From Limisphaerales bacterium (GTDB lineage: Bacteria > Verrucomicrobiota > Verrucomicrobiia > Limisphaerales > AAA164-E04): a DNA stretch of 64,000 bases. Below, piece after piece: positions 56,350-64,000 of the stretch. Each line of letters begins with the position of its first letter. The first letter of the stretch is position 1. The notes under the pieces were generated by a model. The model saw only the letters and a program-made list of their open reading frames with translations, had not been told where the DNA came from and searched no databases. A program made the position numbers and the translations under genes. The stretch covers positions 19,666-83,665 of the forward strand of contig JAMASS010000022.1 in assembly GCA_024761205.1 (NCBI GenBank). Direction: 5' to 3'.

Positions 56350-58926
56350 ATGAGCCCTAGAAATATGAGACCATATTCCCGCAGTGTCCTCGTTACACTG
56401 CTCGCTTCTTCCACCTGGATTTCGGCACAGGTCCTAGATTTCGATCCCACCTCCGAAGGTCCCTGGTCGGATATCGAAAACACAACTCTCACCGTACCAT
56501 TGGTCGCCAACGATTCGGTAACCATCGACGGTACCCCAAACGTCTCGGAATACGGTGGCTTTCAGGGAGTCGCCGTCACGCCCGGAGAGAATGCCTGGAT
56601 ACTCGATTTCCCCGGAGACCGATCTTGGGATGGTCCCGAGGATTCCAGCTTCACCTACTGGCTCGCCCACGATGAGAATTTCTTTTACGTCGGCGTCGAT
56701 GTAAAAGATGATGTTGTCAACTCGGACGATCCGAATTCAGCGTTTTGGAAGGACGACTCGATCGAGATCGTCGTCGACGCGCTAAATGATCGGTATGACA
56801 ACAACACCGATAATTCCCACGACCTCTACGGGGGCCACAACTACGTCAATTTCGAAGGCCGATTCTCGGCTTGGGATGACGACTCGAACGCCCGTTTGGA
56901 CGGTCGTTGGAGCACCGCCGTCGATTTCACTTTCGCGGAGGATGGCGATATCTGGGGCCAAGGCGGCGAAGTGGACGGTGGATGGCAAATGGAGATTAAG
57001 TTCCACAAGCGGTTGTTCGAGGACCCGGACGCCGGCAACAAGCTGACCGACGGCTACAAAATGGGCTTCAACATCGGGCTCGATGATGACGACAAGCAAG
57101 GACCAGGCGTTAATGGCAGCGGTGACCGCACACAAGACCTCGAACTCCAGTATTTCTGGGCCAATCGTGCCCGACTCCAAGGTTGGAACGAAGAGGAGGC
57201 CTTAAATTTCAACGAGGAAGAAATCGCCGAGGGCGTGCACGAACCTTTTTACGGTCTCGTGATTGACCCTGCCGGACGGCTGGCTCATGGTGGGACGGGC
57301 GAAATTATTTTCAGCTCGGAGGGCGGTGCTACTCCCACCGACCCCCCTGATGGTGGCACAACGGAACCCCCTTCGATCTCGCCCTCAGACATTGCCTTGG
57401 ACGATACCAAAACCCAAGTCGCTCTGCGCTTATCGGAAGCGCCAATCATCGACGGGATTATCGACATCGATGAATCCTGGGCCCGGGCTGGCGGCGCTGC
57501 TCAGAACTTCTGGAAACTAGCCTATGACGAGAATCTGGAGGACTTCTATCGAGGTGGCGGCCTGGGAGACGGCACCCTAGCTGAACCGTTCGACAACACC
57601 GATCTCCAATACAATATCTACGCTGGCTTTGACGATGAGAACCTCTACGTCGCCATCGAAGTGACCGATGATTTCATCGTTTCGGACTCGGTGGAAGCAG
57701 GCTCCGAGGACGGACAAACCTGGCAGGACGACAGCGTCGAGATCTTCATTGATGGCGACAACAGCAACTTTGCCGAGCGAAGCACCGACGGCAATCCAGA
57801 GGTCATCGATACGGGCGGTCAATTCGTGATCACGGCCAACAACGCCTTTCGCGACAACGAAGCCGGAAACCCCGGCTTCGGACGAAACGCAGCATGGTAC
57901 GCTCAAGCGGATCTTACCGACACTGGATGGGACGCGGAGTTCCGCATCTCATTGGATGCTATCGGCAACCCGGCACCGGGAGAGGTGATCGGCTTTACTG
58001 TCGGCGTTAACGATGATGACAATGGCGGCAATGCCGAGCGACAGGTCCTTTGGGTCGGCTCCCCCCACACCGAGGCCACCTACGGTAATCTCTTTATCGG
58101 CGAACGCAGTTACACCGCTCCGAAAACCGCTCCACCAACAGTCGATGGGGTTGTCAATGCCGATGAATACGCAGGCATTGAAGCAATCGTTCTGACGCCG
58201 AGCACGGGTTCCTACCACATCAACGTAGGTAACGATGAATGGGAAGTCGACGACCACAGCTTAACGGCTTGGGTGGTTCATGACGACGACGCGATCTACG
58301 TAGCGATCGATGCGATCGATGATCAGATCTTTACCGATACAGCAGAAGCCGGCTCTGAAGATGAGCAGACTTGGGTCGACGACAGCGTCGAAATCTTCTT
58401 CGATGTCGATGACAGCAATATCGTCGGACGCGATCAAGCACTCCAGTACGAAGGACAATTCGTACTCACGGCAAATGGCGCATGGCGCGATAACGAAGCG
58501 AACAATCCGACCTTCGGGGCCGAAGCCGACTGGTTCGGCGAGGTGAGCGAGACACCCAATGGCTTTCAAATGGAGTTCAAGGTGAACAAAGCCACACTGA
58601 CGGGTATCGATGAAGGCGATAAGGTCGGTTTCAACATTGCCATGAACGACGACGACGGTTCCGGTCGCAAGTCGCAACTCAACTGGAACGGCGCTCCTCA
58701 CCAGGAATTCTCCTACGGGAACTTGATCCTCGGGGCTGCACCAATCTCCAGCCCAACCAACGTCAACATCAGCCTGACCAATGGTCAGGTGACCCTCGAA
58801 TGGGGAGGCAGTGGTTCGCTGGAAACCGCTTCGTCAGTCGACGGCCCATGGACAGTTGTCGATGGTGCTACTTCCGGAGTCAATATACCCGCCTCAGAGA
58901 GTGCTGCCTTCTATCGACTCCGCTAG
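56350..58926 (+). CDS. Secreted protein with three CBM9-like carbohydrate-binding domains
   Basis: 858 residues. Signal peptide SVLVTLLASSTWISAQ, with starts at 56350 or 56365. Three copies of a CBM9/DOMON-like beta domain are at about 50-310, 350-580 and 590-800. Each begins with [PI]-x-[IV]-D-G-x-[VI], contains an [FI]-[FY]-V-[GA]-[VI]-D/E-V-x-D-D motif, then W-x-D-D-S-[IV]-E-[IL]-[FV]-[VFI]-D, and ends with G-F-x-[IV]-[GA]-x-[ND]-D-D. Copies 2 and 3 share AGSEDEQTWVDDSVEIFFD-type sequence. The many Asp residues suggest calcium. A Pro/Thr linker (TPTDPPDGGTTEPPS) separates copies 1 and 2. The last 55 residues are the C-terminal module (SSVDGPWTVVDGATSG, FYRLR). No catalytic domain seen; probably binds polysaccharide at the surface. 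Confidence 0.88.
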   Translation: MSPRNMRPYSRSVLVTLLASSTWISAQVLDFDPTSEGPWSDIENTTLTVPLVANDSVTIDGTPNVSEYGGFQGVAVTPGENAWILDFPGDRSWDGPEDSSFTYWLAHDENFFYVGVDVKDDVVNSDDPNSAFWKDDSIEIVVDALNDRYDNNTDNSHDLYGGHNYVNFEGRFSAWDDDSNARLDGRWSTAVDFTFAEDGDIWGQGGEVDGGWQMEIKFHKRLFEDPDAGNKLTDGYKMGFNIGLDDDDKQGPGVNGSGDRTQDLELQYFWANRARLQGWNEEEALNFNEEEIAEGVHEPFYGLVIDPAGRLAHGGTGEIIFSSEGGATPTDPPDGGTTEPPSISPSDIALDDTKTQVALRLSEAPIIDGIIDIDESWARAGGAAQNFWKLAYDENLEDFYRGGGLGDGTLAEPFDNTDLQYNIYAGFDDENLYVAIEVTDDFIVSDSVEAGSEDGQTWQDDSVEIFIDGDNSNFAERSTDGNPEVIDTGGQFVITANNAFRDNEAGNPGFGRNAAWYAQADLTDTGWDAEFRISLDAIGNPAPGEVIGFTVGVNDDDNGGNAERQVLWVGSPHTEATYGNLFIGERSYTAPKTAPPTVDGVVNADEYAGIEAIVLTPSTGSYHINVGNDEWEVDDHSLTAWVVHDDDAIYVAIDAIDDQIFTDTAEAGSEDEQTWVDDSVEIFFDVDDSNIVGRDQALQYEGQFVLTANGAWRDNEANNPTFGAEADWFGEVSETPNGFQMEFKVNKATLTGIDEGDKVGFNIAMNDDDGSGRKSQLNWNGAPHQEFSYGNLILGAAPISSPTNVNISLTNGQVTLEWGGSGSLETASSVDGPWTVVDGATSGVNIPASESAAFYRLR

Positions 58927-60338
58927 GGCGTCGAAAACGAATCAAGGACCCGCGGGCGCTGATTGATGTCCGCTGGTTTTCAAAAGACGAAATAATCATC
59001 TAACGCACCCTCGCCAGCACCGATCGGCTACTCACCGGCCTTGGTCAAATCTCGCTGATCGCGAATCCCGATAACCGGAATACTTAAAAACGCCGAGATC
59101 GAATAAAGTCGGCTGGGTTCGTCACCTTCCTCTTTAGTGCAAGACTTACTGCGCATCCGGAATCTGCCCGCTGATTTCTTTTTGAAGAACGGCAGCTTTT
59201 AAATCGGGCAAACAGATGTCTCGCCGCCAGCCGAAAATCTTGGCCTTCAAAGTCCCAAACCCTGGAAATTGACTCAAAAAGCTCAGCCCGATAATCCGAC
59301 CGGAACTGCTCTGAGAATGAGACGTGCATAGCCGGGGGGTTAGCCAGTTATGACTGAATGATGTGACATCGGCACTGACTGAGCACAGCGAGCCGATGCC
59401 CTCTCGCCACCGTAATTACAGGAACAGGATATGTTGACGCAGTGTACCGCTTTCATCGTCTATTGCCAGAGAGAAGAGCGTGACCGCTCGACTCCGTTGT
59501 TCGCTAATGACCATGTTGTGATGAAAAGTATAGCGTGCCCTTTCGATAGAGCCGAGGGCACCCATATCACCGCCGTAAGCAATGATCTGATTGTTACGGC
59601 TGCCTCAGATTCGATAAACACGTTTCCAAATGCCAGCCGGTAACGAGGATTCTGCCGAACTTTATAGCTGTTCGACGCATCCACGAGGCTCAATTGCAGG
59701 TTATCGCCTTCGAGCCAGTTGCATCGGACAAAGCAGAAAAACAGAACCTAGCACAACTTAAGTTTTCGGAAACTTATATAGACAGATGCTCTAACAACAC
59801 CAATGCCAAGGCGATCGAGCCACAGCGAAACCAGTCAAACACGCCCGCCACTCGCGCCGGGAAGAACGCATCCGCACCAACGGCAACGGTGGTTGCGAAC
59901 CATCATCGCTGTTGACACCGAACACCGGCAGGAAGCTCGCCCCAGTAAATGATCTGGGTCGCAATGCGTCGTGCTGTCATCAAAAAAAACCGGGAATCCC
60001 CGGCATAAGAGACCCGGCGTGAAATTGCCTTGCTCACCGCCCTCTCAAAGTTGCTGACCTCGGCGATTTCCAACTCAATCGGTGCCCACGGCTGGGTCCA
60101 TGGGAACAGCCGGGCCAACGGTGCCATCGACTGCCTAGTGCTCGGCCAAATTCTCGACCGACTCCCCGTATCCGGATCAATGGCAACTCAGTGCGATTAA
60201 AAGGGGTAAGTCAATTTCAAGAGAAGTGGGGAAAGAGCCTCTCGAAGTCGCCCTCCTTCGTAACAGCGAAAAAAAACAGATCCGGTTCACAAAAAACCAC
60301 TGCAGGGGACAGCGGCAACGGAACCCGCCTCACCAAAT
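58927..60338. other. Decayed DNA, no intact gene
   Basis: Only short frames. A 74-codon minus frame at 59903-60127 (FERAVSKAISRRVSYAGDSR) and others at 59460-59693 and 59084-59329 have protein-like stretches but no family I recognise. They may be pieces of one or two lost minus-strand genes. Confidence 0.45.
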
Positions 60339-60374
60339 CAAAAACGCCGGAAATCAGCACACTGACTTCCGGCG
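60339..60374 (-). terminator. Rho-independent terminator of the LamG/PA14 gene
   Basis: On the minus strand: CGCCGGAAGTCAG, loop TGTG, CTGATTTCCGGCG, then TTTTTG. 13-bp stem with one G-T pair, 30 bases after the stop at 60404. Confidence 0.88.
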
Positions 60375-60403
60375 ATGATTTGGTCTAAGTGTCTCTACTC
60401 TAC

Positions 60404-63316
60404 TTAGCGAGCGATGTAGAACTGCAAGGCATCCGTCGGAGTTACCGTGAATGGCGAGCTCGCACCATCAACCGGCGCATAGTCGCCGTCAATCGTGTCG
60501 GACGACTGCAACACTCCTGTGAATTCGATAGTGATCGAGCCGTCGGCATTGTGCGAGAAGCCCGTGATTCCACCGCCACCCAGTGTGACCGTATTGAAGT
60601 CCCAGTAAGCAATCAATCCTTTGCTAGCCGGTAGAGATGATGGCGCTGCACCATCAGCGATCGATTTGAGATCCGATTCGCTCAACGCCGTCGAGAAGAT
60701 CGAAAAGTCGTCGAAAACCGAACGATCGCTGTTGCCAAGATCGTTCGCGGACCCAATGTAGAGTCCCGTCACGTCGGCAACCAACGGATCCGAATCAATG
60801 CCCTCCAGGAAGAGCTCCCCGTCAATTCGGATCTCCTTGACATCACCCTTCTTGGAGAACGAATACAGATGCCACTCATCCGTCGGGAACCCATCTTCAA
60901 AATCCAAAAGATCCTGGATCGGAGCGTTGATACGCTGGGCCGGAGAGGCACAGCAGCCAGCGGTATCAAAGTAGATCTGCTGGTCACTCCATGGCACATG
61001 CGCGTGGAAACCCCTATTAGTACCACTGGCCGACGCACTCGCAATCCAGAACGCAGAACTGTTCGAGACCGTATGCTTCTTGCCCCAGTAAACAACGGTT
61101 AACTCGTCATTAGCGAAGGCATCATTCAAGAAATCAAACTCTGTAACGATCACCGATCCACCTTGCGTGAAGTCCATGCCGAAGTCTCCGGTGTTCCCCG
61201 AACGGCCACCGCCATCTTCGGTAAACACTGCGTTCCCGGTAATCAATCCGGGATAGGAGCCGACAGAATCCACCGCCGGGCCACCGTATTCGATGACTGT
61301 AAAGGCCCATTCTTCTGTGGTAGGACTGCCGCCAGGATCAGGGAAGGTTAAGCTGATAGAGACTTCCTGACCACTGCTCAAGATTGCGGGAGGCGTGTAC
61401 GACAACGTGGCCACGCCACCGATGTTTTCGAACTGGCTTTCCACTAGCGTTCCATTAACCGCCAAGCTAGTGTTATCGGCGGTCCATTCCGCAGCACCAT
61501 TGCGATGAGTGATGCTGATGGATGTGTTCGGCAAAACGTTTTGAGCACTAGATGCTGGGGTGCGGTTCACAAACGAACCTTCCGCAGGCGCGAGCAAGGC
61601 GGTTGGCGAACTTAGGAATCGCCCCGGAATCGGAAGAAGTGAGCCAGCGGGCGTGCTATCGCCTTCTTTCCTCCAAGCAACTTGGGCATAGTCACCGCCA
61701 CCGCCTTCCTTGTAGATGACTTGAATGAAGTATTTCTGACCGGCCATCAAACTGATCGCTGAAAAGGTGGTCTGATCGGCGCCAACTTCAAGGAATGGAT
61801 TACAGCAACCCGTCTGTTCCGCCTGGAATGCCAAGTTGCCCGGTGAGTCATCTGTGCTGATCCAGAGCTCGGAAGCGTCATCACTTCTCAGGAAAAAGTG
61901 ATAGTCCCCTGATTCCTCTGGAGTGAGCCATCCCTCAATCACGGCTCCAAAGTTGTCGTTGGTGTCGTTCGGGAAAATATCTCGGCTATCGAATGAGAAA
62001 ACCGGCCCGACCAAATCCGGCTCATCGGGGAACCGGGGATCATCCACCAAGCCGCCCACAGAGGTGCCAGTAATATCAAACCAAGCAGAGAATCGTAACA
62101 CCCCTTCGGTTATTTCAATGCACGTATAAACGGTGCCGCTTGAATCCGCGGGAATGGTGTTTTTCGAGAGATCAACTAGATTATTGGCCGTCACGGTGTA
62201 GCTGGACGCCTGATCTTGTTGGGAAGTCCTCAAGGTGACCACATTTCTTTTCACTGAAATATCCGTGATATCAAGACTCGGAGAGATGGAATAATTCGCT
62301 GCATCGGTGGCAACGGTTTCGTCCAACGTCTCAGAGAACGTCAACGTGATGTTCGTCATGGAACAGTCCGTAGTTGCTGCCATCAAAAACGGATCGGTCA
62401 TATCCAGAGGATCGGTTCCCTTGCTAAACTCTGCCAGATTGTCATCGCCATCCTCATCTGGATCGAGTTTGGCATCGGCGGGATCATTGGGATCAAAACC
62501 CCACTGATCTTCCCAACGATCCGGAATACCATCACCATCGGTATCGGCGGGAGGAACACCCGGCGAATCCCCGGCGACAAATGCCTGAATCTCCTCCTGA
62601 GTCAACGCACCCTTGAAGATGGCAACATCATCAATAATACCGTCGGGCGTCCCCCCGGTGGCTTGAGCCCCAATGTGAATCTCAGTGACCAGGGTGGAAA
62701 GCGGGAGGGAACCTTCCTGTTCGATCAATACTTCGCCGTCGATATAAATCTTCTTGTTCGGACCGTCCTTGACAAAGGCATAGTGATGCCACTCTTCTTC
62801 CCATACGTGGTCCGCAGAAGGGGCAGAGGAGAGGCGCTGCGTCGGCGCGACGCAACAACCCATAGTGTCAAAGAAAATGGTGCCGTTCCCCCAAGGGACG
62901 TGGAATTGGATGTGCCGGTCCGCATCTTCCGAAACCGACCAAAAGCTACTACTATTACGATTCGAGAAGTTCTTCTGCCAAATGACGATACTGACTTGAT
63001 CGTTGACTGCAGCGAGGTTTAGCGGATTATCATCGCCCTCAGCCATCAAAACGAGATGCCCGGGATTGGCCTCAGAAACATCAAAACCTCGACCTCCGCC
63101 ATTCGGTCGGCCCCCTCCAATCTCCGTGAGGACTGCATCCCCGGTGATGATCCCGGCCCACTGCCCGTCATAGGAACGGATGGTCTCGCCATCAGAATCA
63201 ATCTGTTCAAAATCCCAAAAGGCGATTAGTTCCGCCGATTGGCCTTGGACGCCGATGAGTGTTGTCAGAGAGGCCAGCAGGGCGACCGACAACCAACATA
63301 ATACTTTCACTTTCAT
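60404..63316 (-). CDS. Large secreted LamG/PA14 protein
   Basis: 970 residues with a signal peptide (VLCWLSVALLASLTTLIGVQ). First LamG domain at about 28-250 (LIAFWDFEQ, VSIVIWQKNFSNRNSSSFW, KIYIDGEVLIEQEG, DVAIFKGALTQEEIQAF). Then a calcium-binding type-3-like repeat (DTDGDGIPDRWEDQWGFDPN, LDPDEDGDDNLAEFSKGTDP), a Big-like domain, and a PA14 domain at about 405-560 (YHFFLRSDDASELWIST, YFIQVIYKEGGGGDYAQVAW). A second Ig-like part is followed by a second LamG at about 680-900 (RSVFDDFSIFSTALSESDLK). The C-terminal module has ITIEFTGVLQSSDTIDGDY, SPFTV, FYIAR. Both LamG domains hold a GCC(V/A)xPxQR motif, which suggests duplication. Likely carbohydrate or matrix binding. Intact. Confidence 0.9.
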   Translation of the reverse strand: MKVKVLCWLSVALLASLTTLIGVQGQSAELIAFWDFEQIDSDGETIRSYDGQWAGIITGDAVLTEIGGGRPNGGGRGFDVSEANPGHLVLMAEGDDNPLNLAAVNDQVSIVIWQKNFSNRNSSSFWSVSEDADRHIQFHVPWGNGTIFFDTMGCCVAPTQRLSSAPSADHVWEEEWHHYAFVKDGPNKKIYIDGEVLIEQEGSLPLSTLVTEIHIGAQATGGTPDGIIDDVAIFKGALTQEEIQAFVAGDSPGVPPADTDGDGIPDRWEDQWGFDPNDPADAKLDPDEDGDDNLAEFSKGTDPLDMTDPFLMAATTDCSMTNITLTFSETLDETVATDAANYSISPSLDITDISVKRNVVTLRTSQQDQASSYTVTANNLVDLSKNTIPADSSGTVYTCIEITEGVLRFSAWFDITGTSVGGLVDDPRFPDEPDLVGPVFSFDSRDIFPNDTNDNFGAVIEGWLTPEESGDYHFFLRSDDASELWISTDDSPGNLAFQAEQTGCCNPFLEVGADQTTFSAISLMAGQKYFIQVIYKEGGGGDYAQVAWRKEGDSTPAGSLLPIPGRFLSSPTALLAPAEGSFVNRTPASSAQNVLPNTSISITHRNGAAEWTADNTSLAVNGTLVESQFENIGGVATLSYTPPAILSSGQEVSISLTFPDPGGSPTTEEWAFTVIEYGGPAVDSVGSYPGLITGNAVFTEDGGGRSGNTGDFGMDFTQGGSVIVTEFDFLNDAFANDELTVVYWGKKHTVSNSSAFWIASASASGTNRGFHAHVPWSDQQIYFDTAGCCASPAQRINAPIQDLLDFEDGFPTDEWHLYSFSKKGDVKEIRIDGELFLEGIDSDPLVADVTGLYIGSANDLGNSDRSVFDDFSIFSTALSESDLKSIADGAAPSSLPASKGLIAYWDFNTVTLGGGGITGFSHNADGSITIEFTGVLQSSDTIDGDYAPVDGASSPFTVTPTDALQFYIAR

Positions 63317-64000
63317 AGTTGCAGTTGTGTTTTAATCATATTTACCACTGTCTCGTATCTTGATGCATTTCGAGACATACAAATGCCGCCGACAATCGGC
63401 GACGTTTAGTGAACTAGGCGCATAGTGATCACCACGCCGCAATCTGTCAAAAAAATTAGACTCAAAAAAATATGGCTGCGGTTCAAAAAGAGGAAAGTGG
63501 CGCGTGCGCTGGGTGAGCGATGAGGTATGAGGGAGGGCTGTGTGGTTGATCCGGGGGCATTGCGCGGCCGCCAAGGTCCCGGCTCTCGAGCTCTTCCCGA
63601 GGCCGGCGGCGGGCGGCCATGCCGCTTCAAAAACCGGGGGCGCAACAGCTGCCGGGACCGCCCTTTTCCCGCTCCGCTCCCAATCATCGCTTTCCCCAAA
63701 TCGAACTGCGCCCGTCTCACGTTTGGATTCCGGCATCAGCTCACGCCGACTTTTGTGTGCGAACTAGGCAAGCGCACCAACGCCCTAAAGACAAAGACAG
63801 TGACGATCATCGCGATGAGAAGAGCAAACTTCTCGCGAGGCGGCATTGCTGCATGGAGTTGCCAGCGGTCATAGTTCTGCTGAATCCCACTCCCGGGAAG
63901 GGAGCGCGGCATCCGTGATGCTTGTGCTCCTTTGTCGATTCCGTTGGTCGGCCTCTGGGCTTGGATTGAGCGGATTCGGAACGAGCATCGGCGAGGCGAG
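63317..64000. other. Intergenic, with palindrome at 63901-63930
   Basis: No gene recognised. The promoter for the LamG/PA14 gene should be near 63320-63400. GGAGC...GCATC-CGT-GATGC...GCTCC at 63901-63930 is a two-tier palindrome similar in outer bases to the one at 56239. 63540-63680 is GC-rich. Confidence 0.45.

Noticed and set aside
63527..63918. Overlapping plus-strand frames near the end
   Set aside because: GC-driven open frames with no family pattern.

Overview
The window looks like chromosome from a Gram-negative member of the PVC superphylum, most likely Verrucomicrobiota. The evidence is a DUF1549/DUF1553 + DUF1501 gene pair, a giant TIGR02604-type dehydrogenase with a C-terminal haem site, pseudopilins with the FTLIELLVV and 'ADGHV' motifs, ThuA and CotH proteins, and many large secreted LamG/PA14/CBM9-type proteins. 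The genus cannot be named from sequence alone. No rRNA, tRNA or CRISPR array was seen.

Layout. 1-2415: housekeeping pair lepA (5' cut by the window edge) and signal peptidase I, overlapping by ATGA. 2610-8069: sugar-nucleotide epimerase, CotH and ThuA on the minus strand, then a divergent PQQ-type sugar dehydrogenase. 8217-11154: a DUF3500 protein fused back-to-back with a 5'-truncated surface protein, closed by a clear terminator. 11155-13078: decayed DNA with a SNF2 helicase remnant. 13079-18583: minus-strand surface genes, a ten-repeat 'LWSDGTTMWVAD' protein and a three-gene O-acylation cassette (MBOAT, SGNH/AlgX-like protein, secreted SGNH esterase). 18868-20303: promoter, pseudopilin and a coupled membrane protein. 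20513-21665: a frameshifted leucine-rich-repeat protein. 22102-25884: the DUF6807/TIGR02604/haem fusion. 25985-28297: an M3 peptidase pseudogene split by an IS630 element, then a GC-rich patch. 28298-37711: a membrane protein, an M28 peptidase with PD40 and PDZ domains, a broken nucleotidyltransferase with its small partner, and the DUF1501/DUF1553 pair. 38478-48290: mostly pseudogenes (phosphatase, cytochrome/WD40, sugar isomerase, IS1595 transposase, subtilisin/P-domain protease, RluA) around an intact lipoprotein and M61 peptidase. 48550-49916: intact VOC protein and sugar isomerase. 50205-55690: a fossil flagellar locus (flhF, fliA, flgF, flgA, flgH, flgI, flgN, flgK) beside a decayed N-acetyl-sugar amidotransferase and an IS630 scrap. 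55780-64000: a truncated pseudopilin, a triple CBM9-like protein and a large LamG/PA14 protein.

The main message is a genome in heavy decay. Intact genes are mostly secreted, carbohydrate- or peptide-related proteins of a particle- or polymer-degrading life. Motility, a sugar-nucleotide amidotransferase, two peptidases, a helicase, a pseudouridine synthase and all transposases have been lost to frameshifts, stops and deletions but can still be read across frames. Several intact secreted proteins end in the same C-terminal module of about 50 residues, closing in F-Y-[IMR]-[AL]-x, which may be a sorting or anchoring tag.

All pseudogene calls come from reading the three frames by eye against remembered family patterns; ends are approximate.
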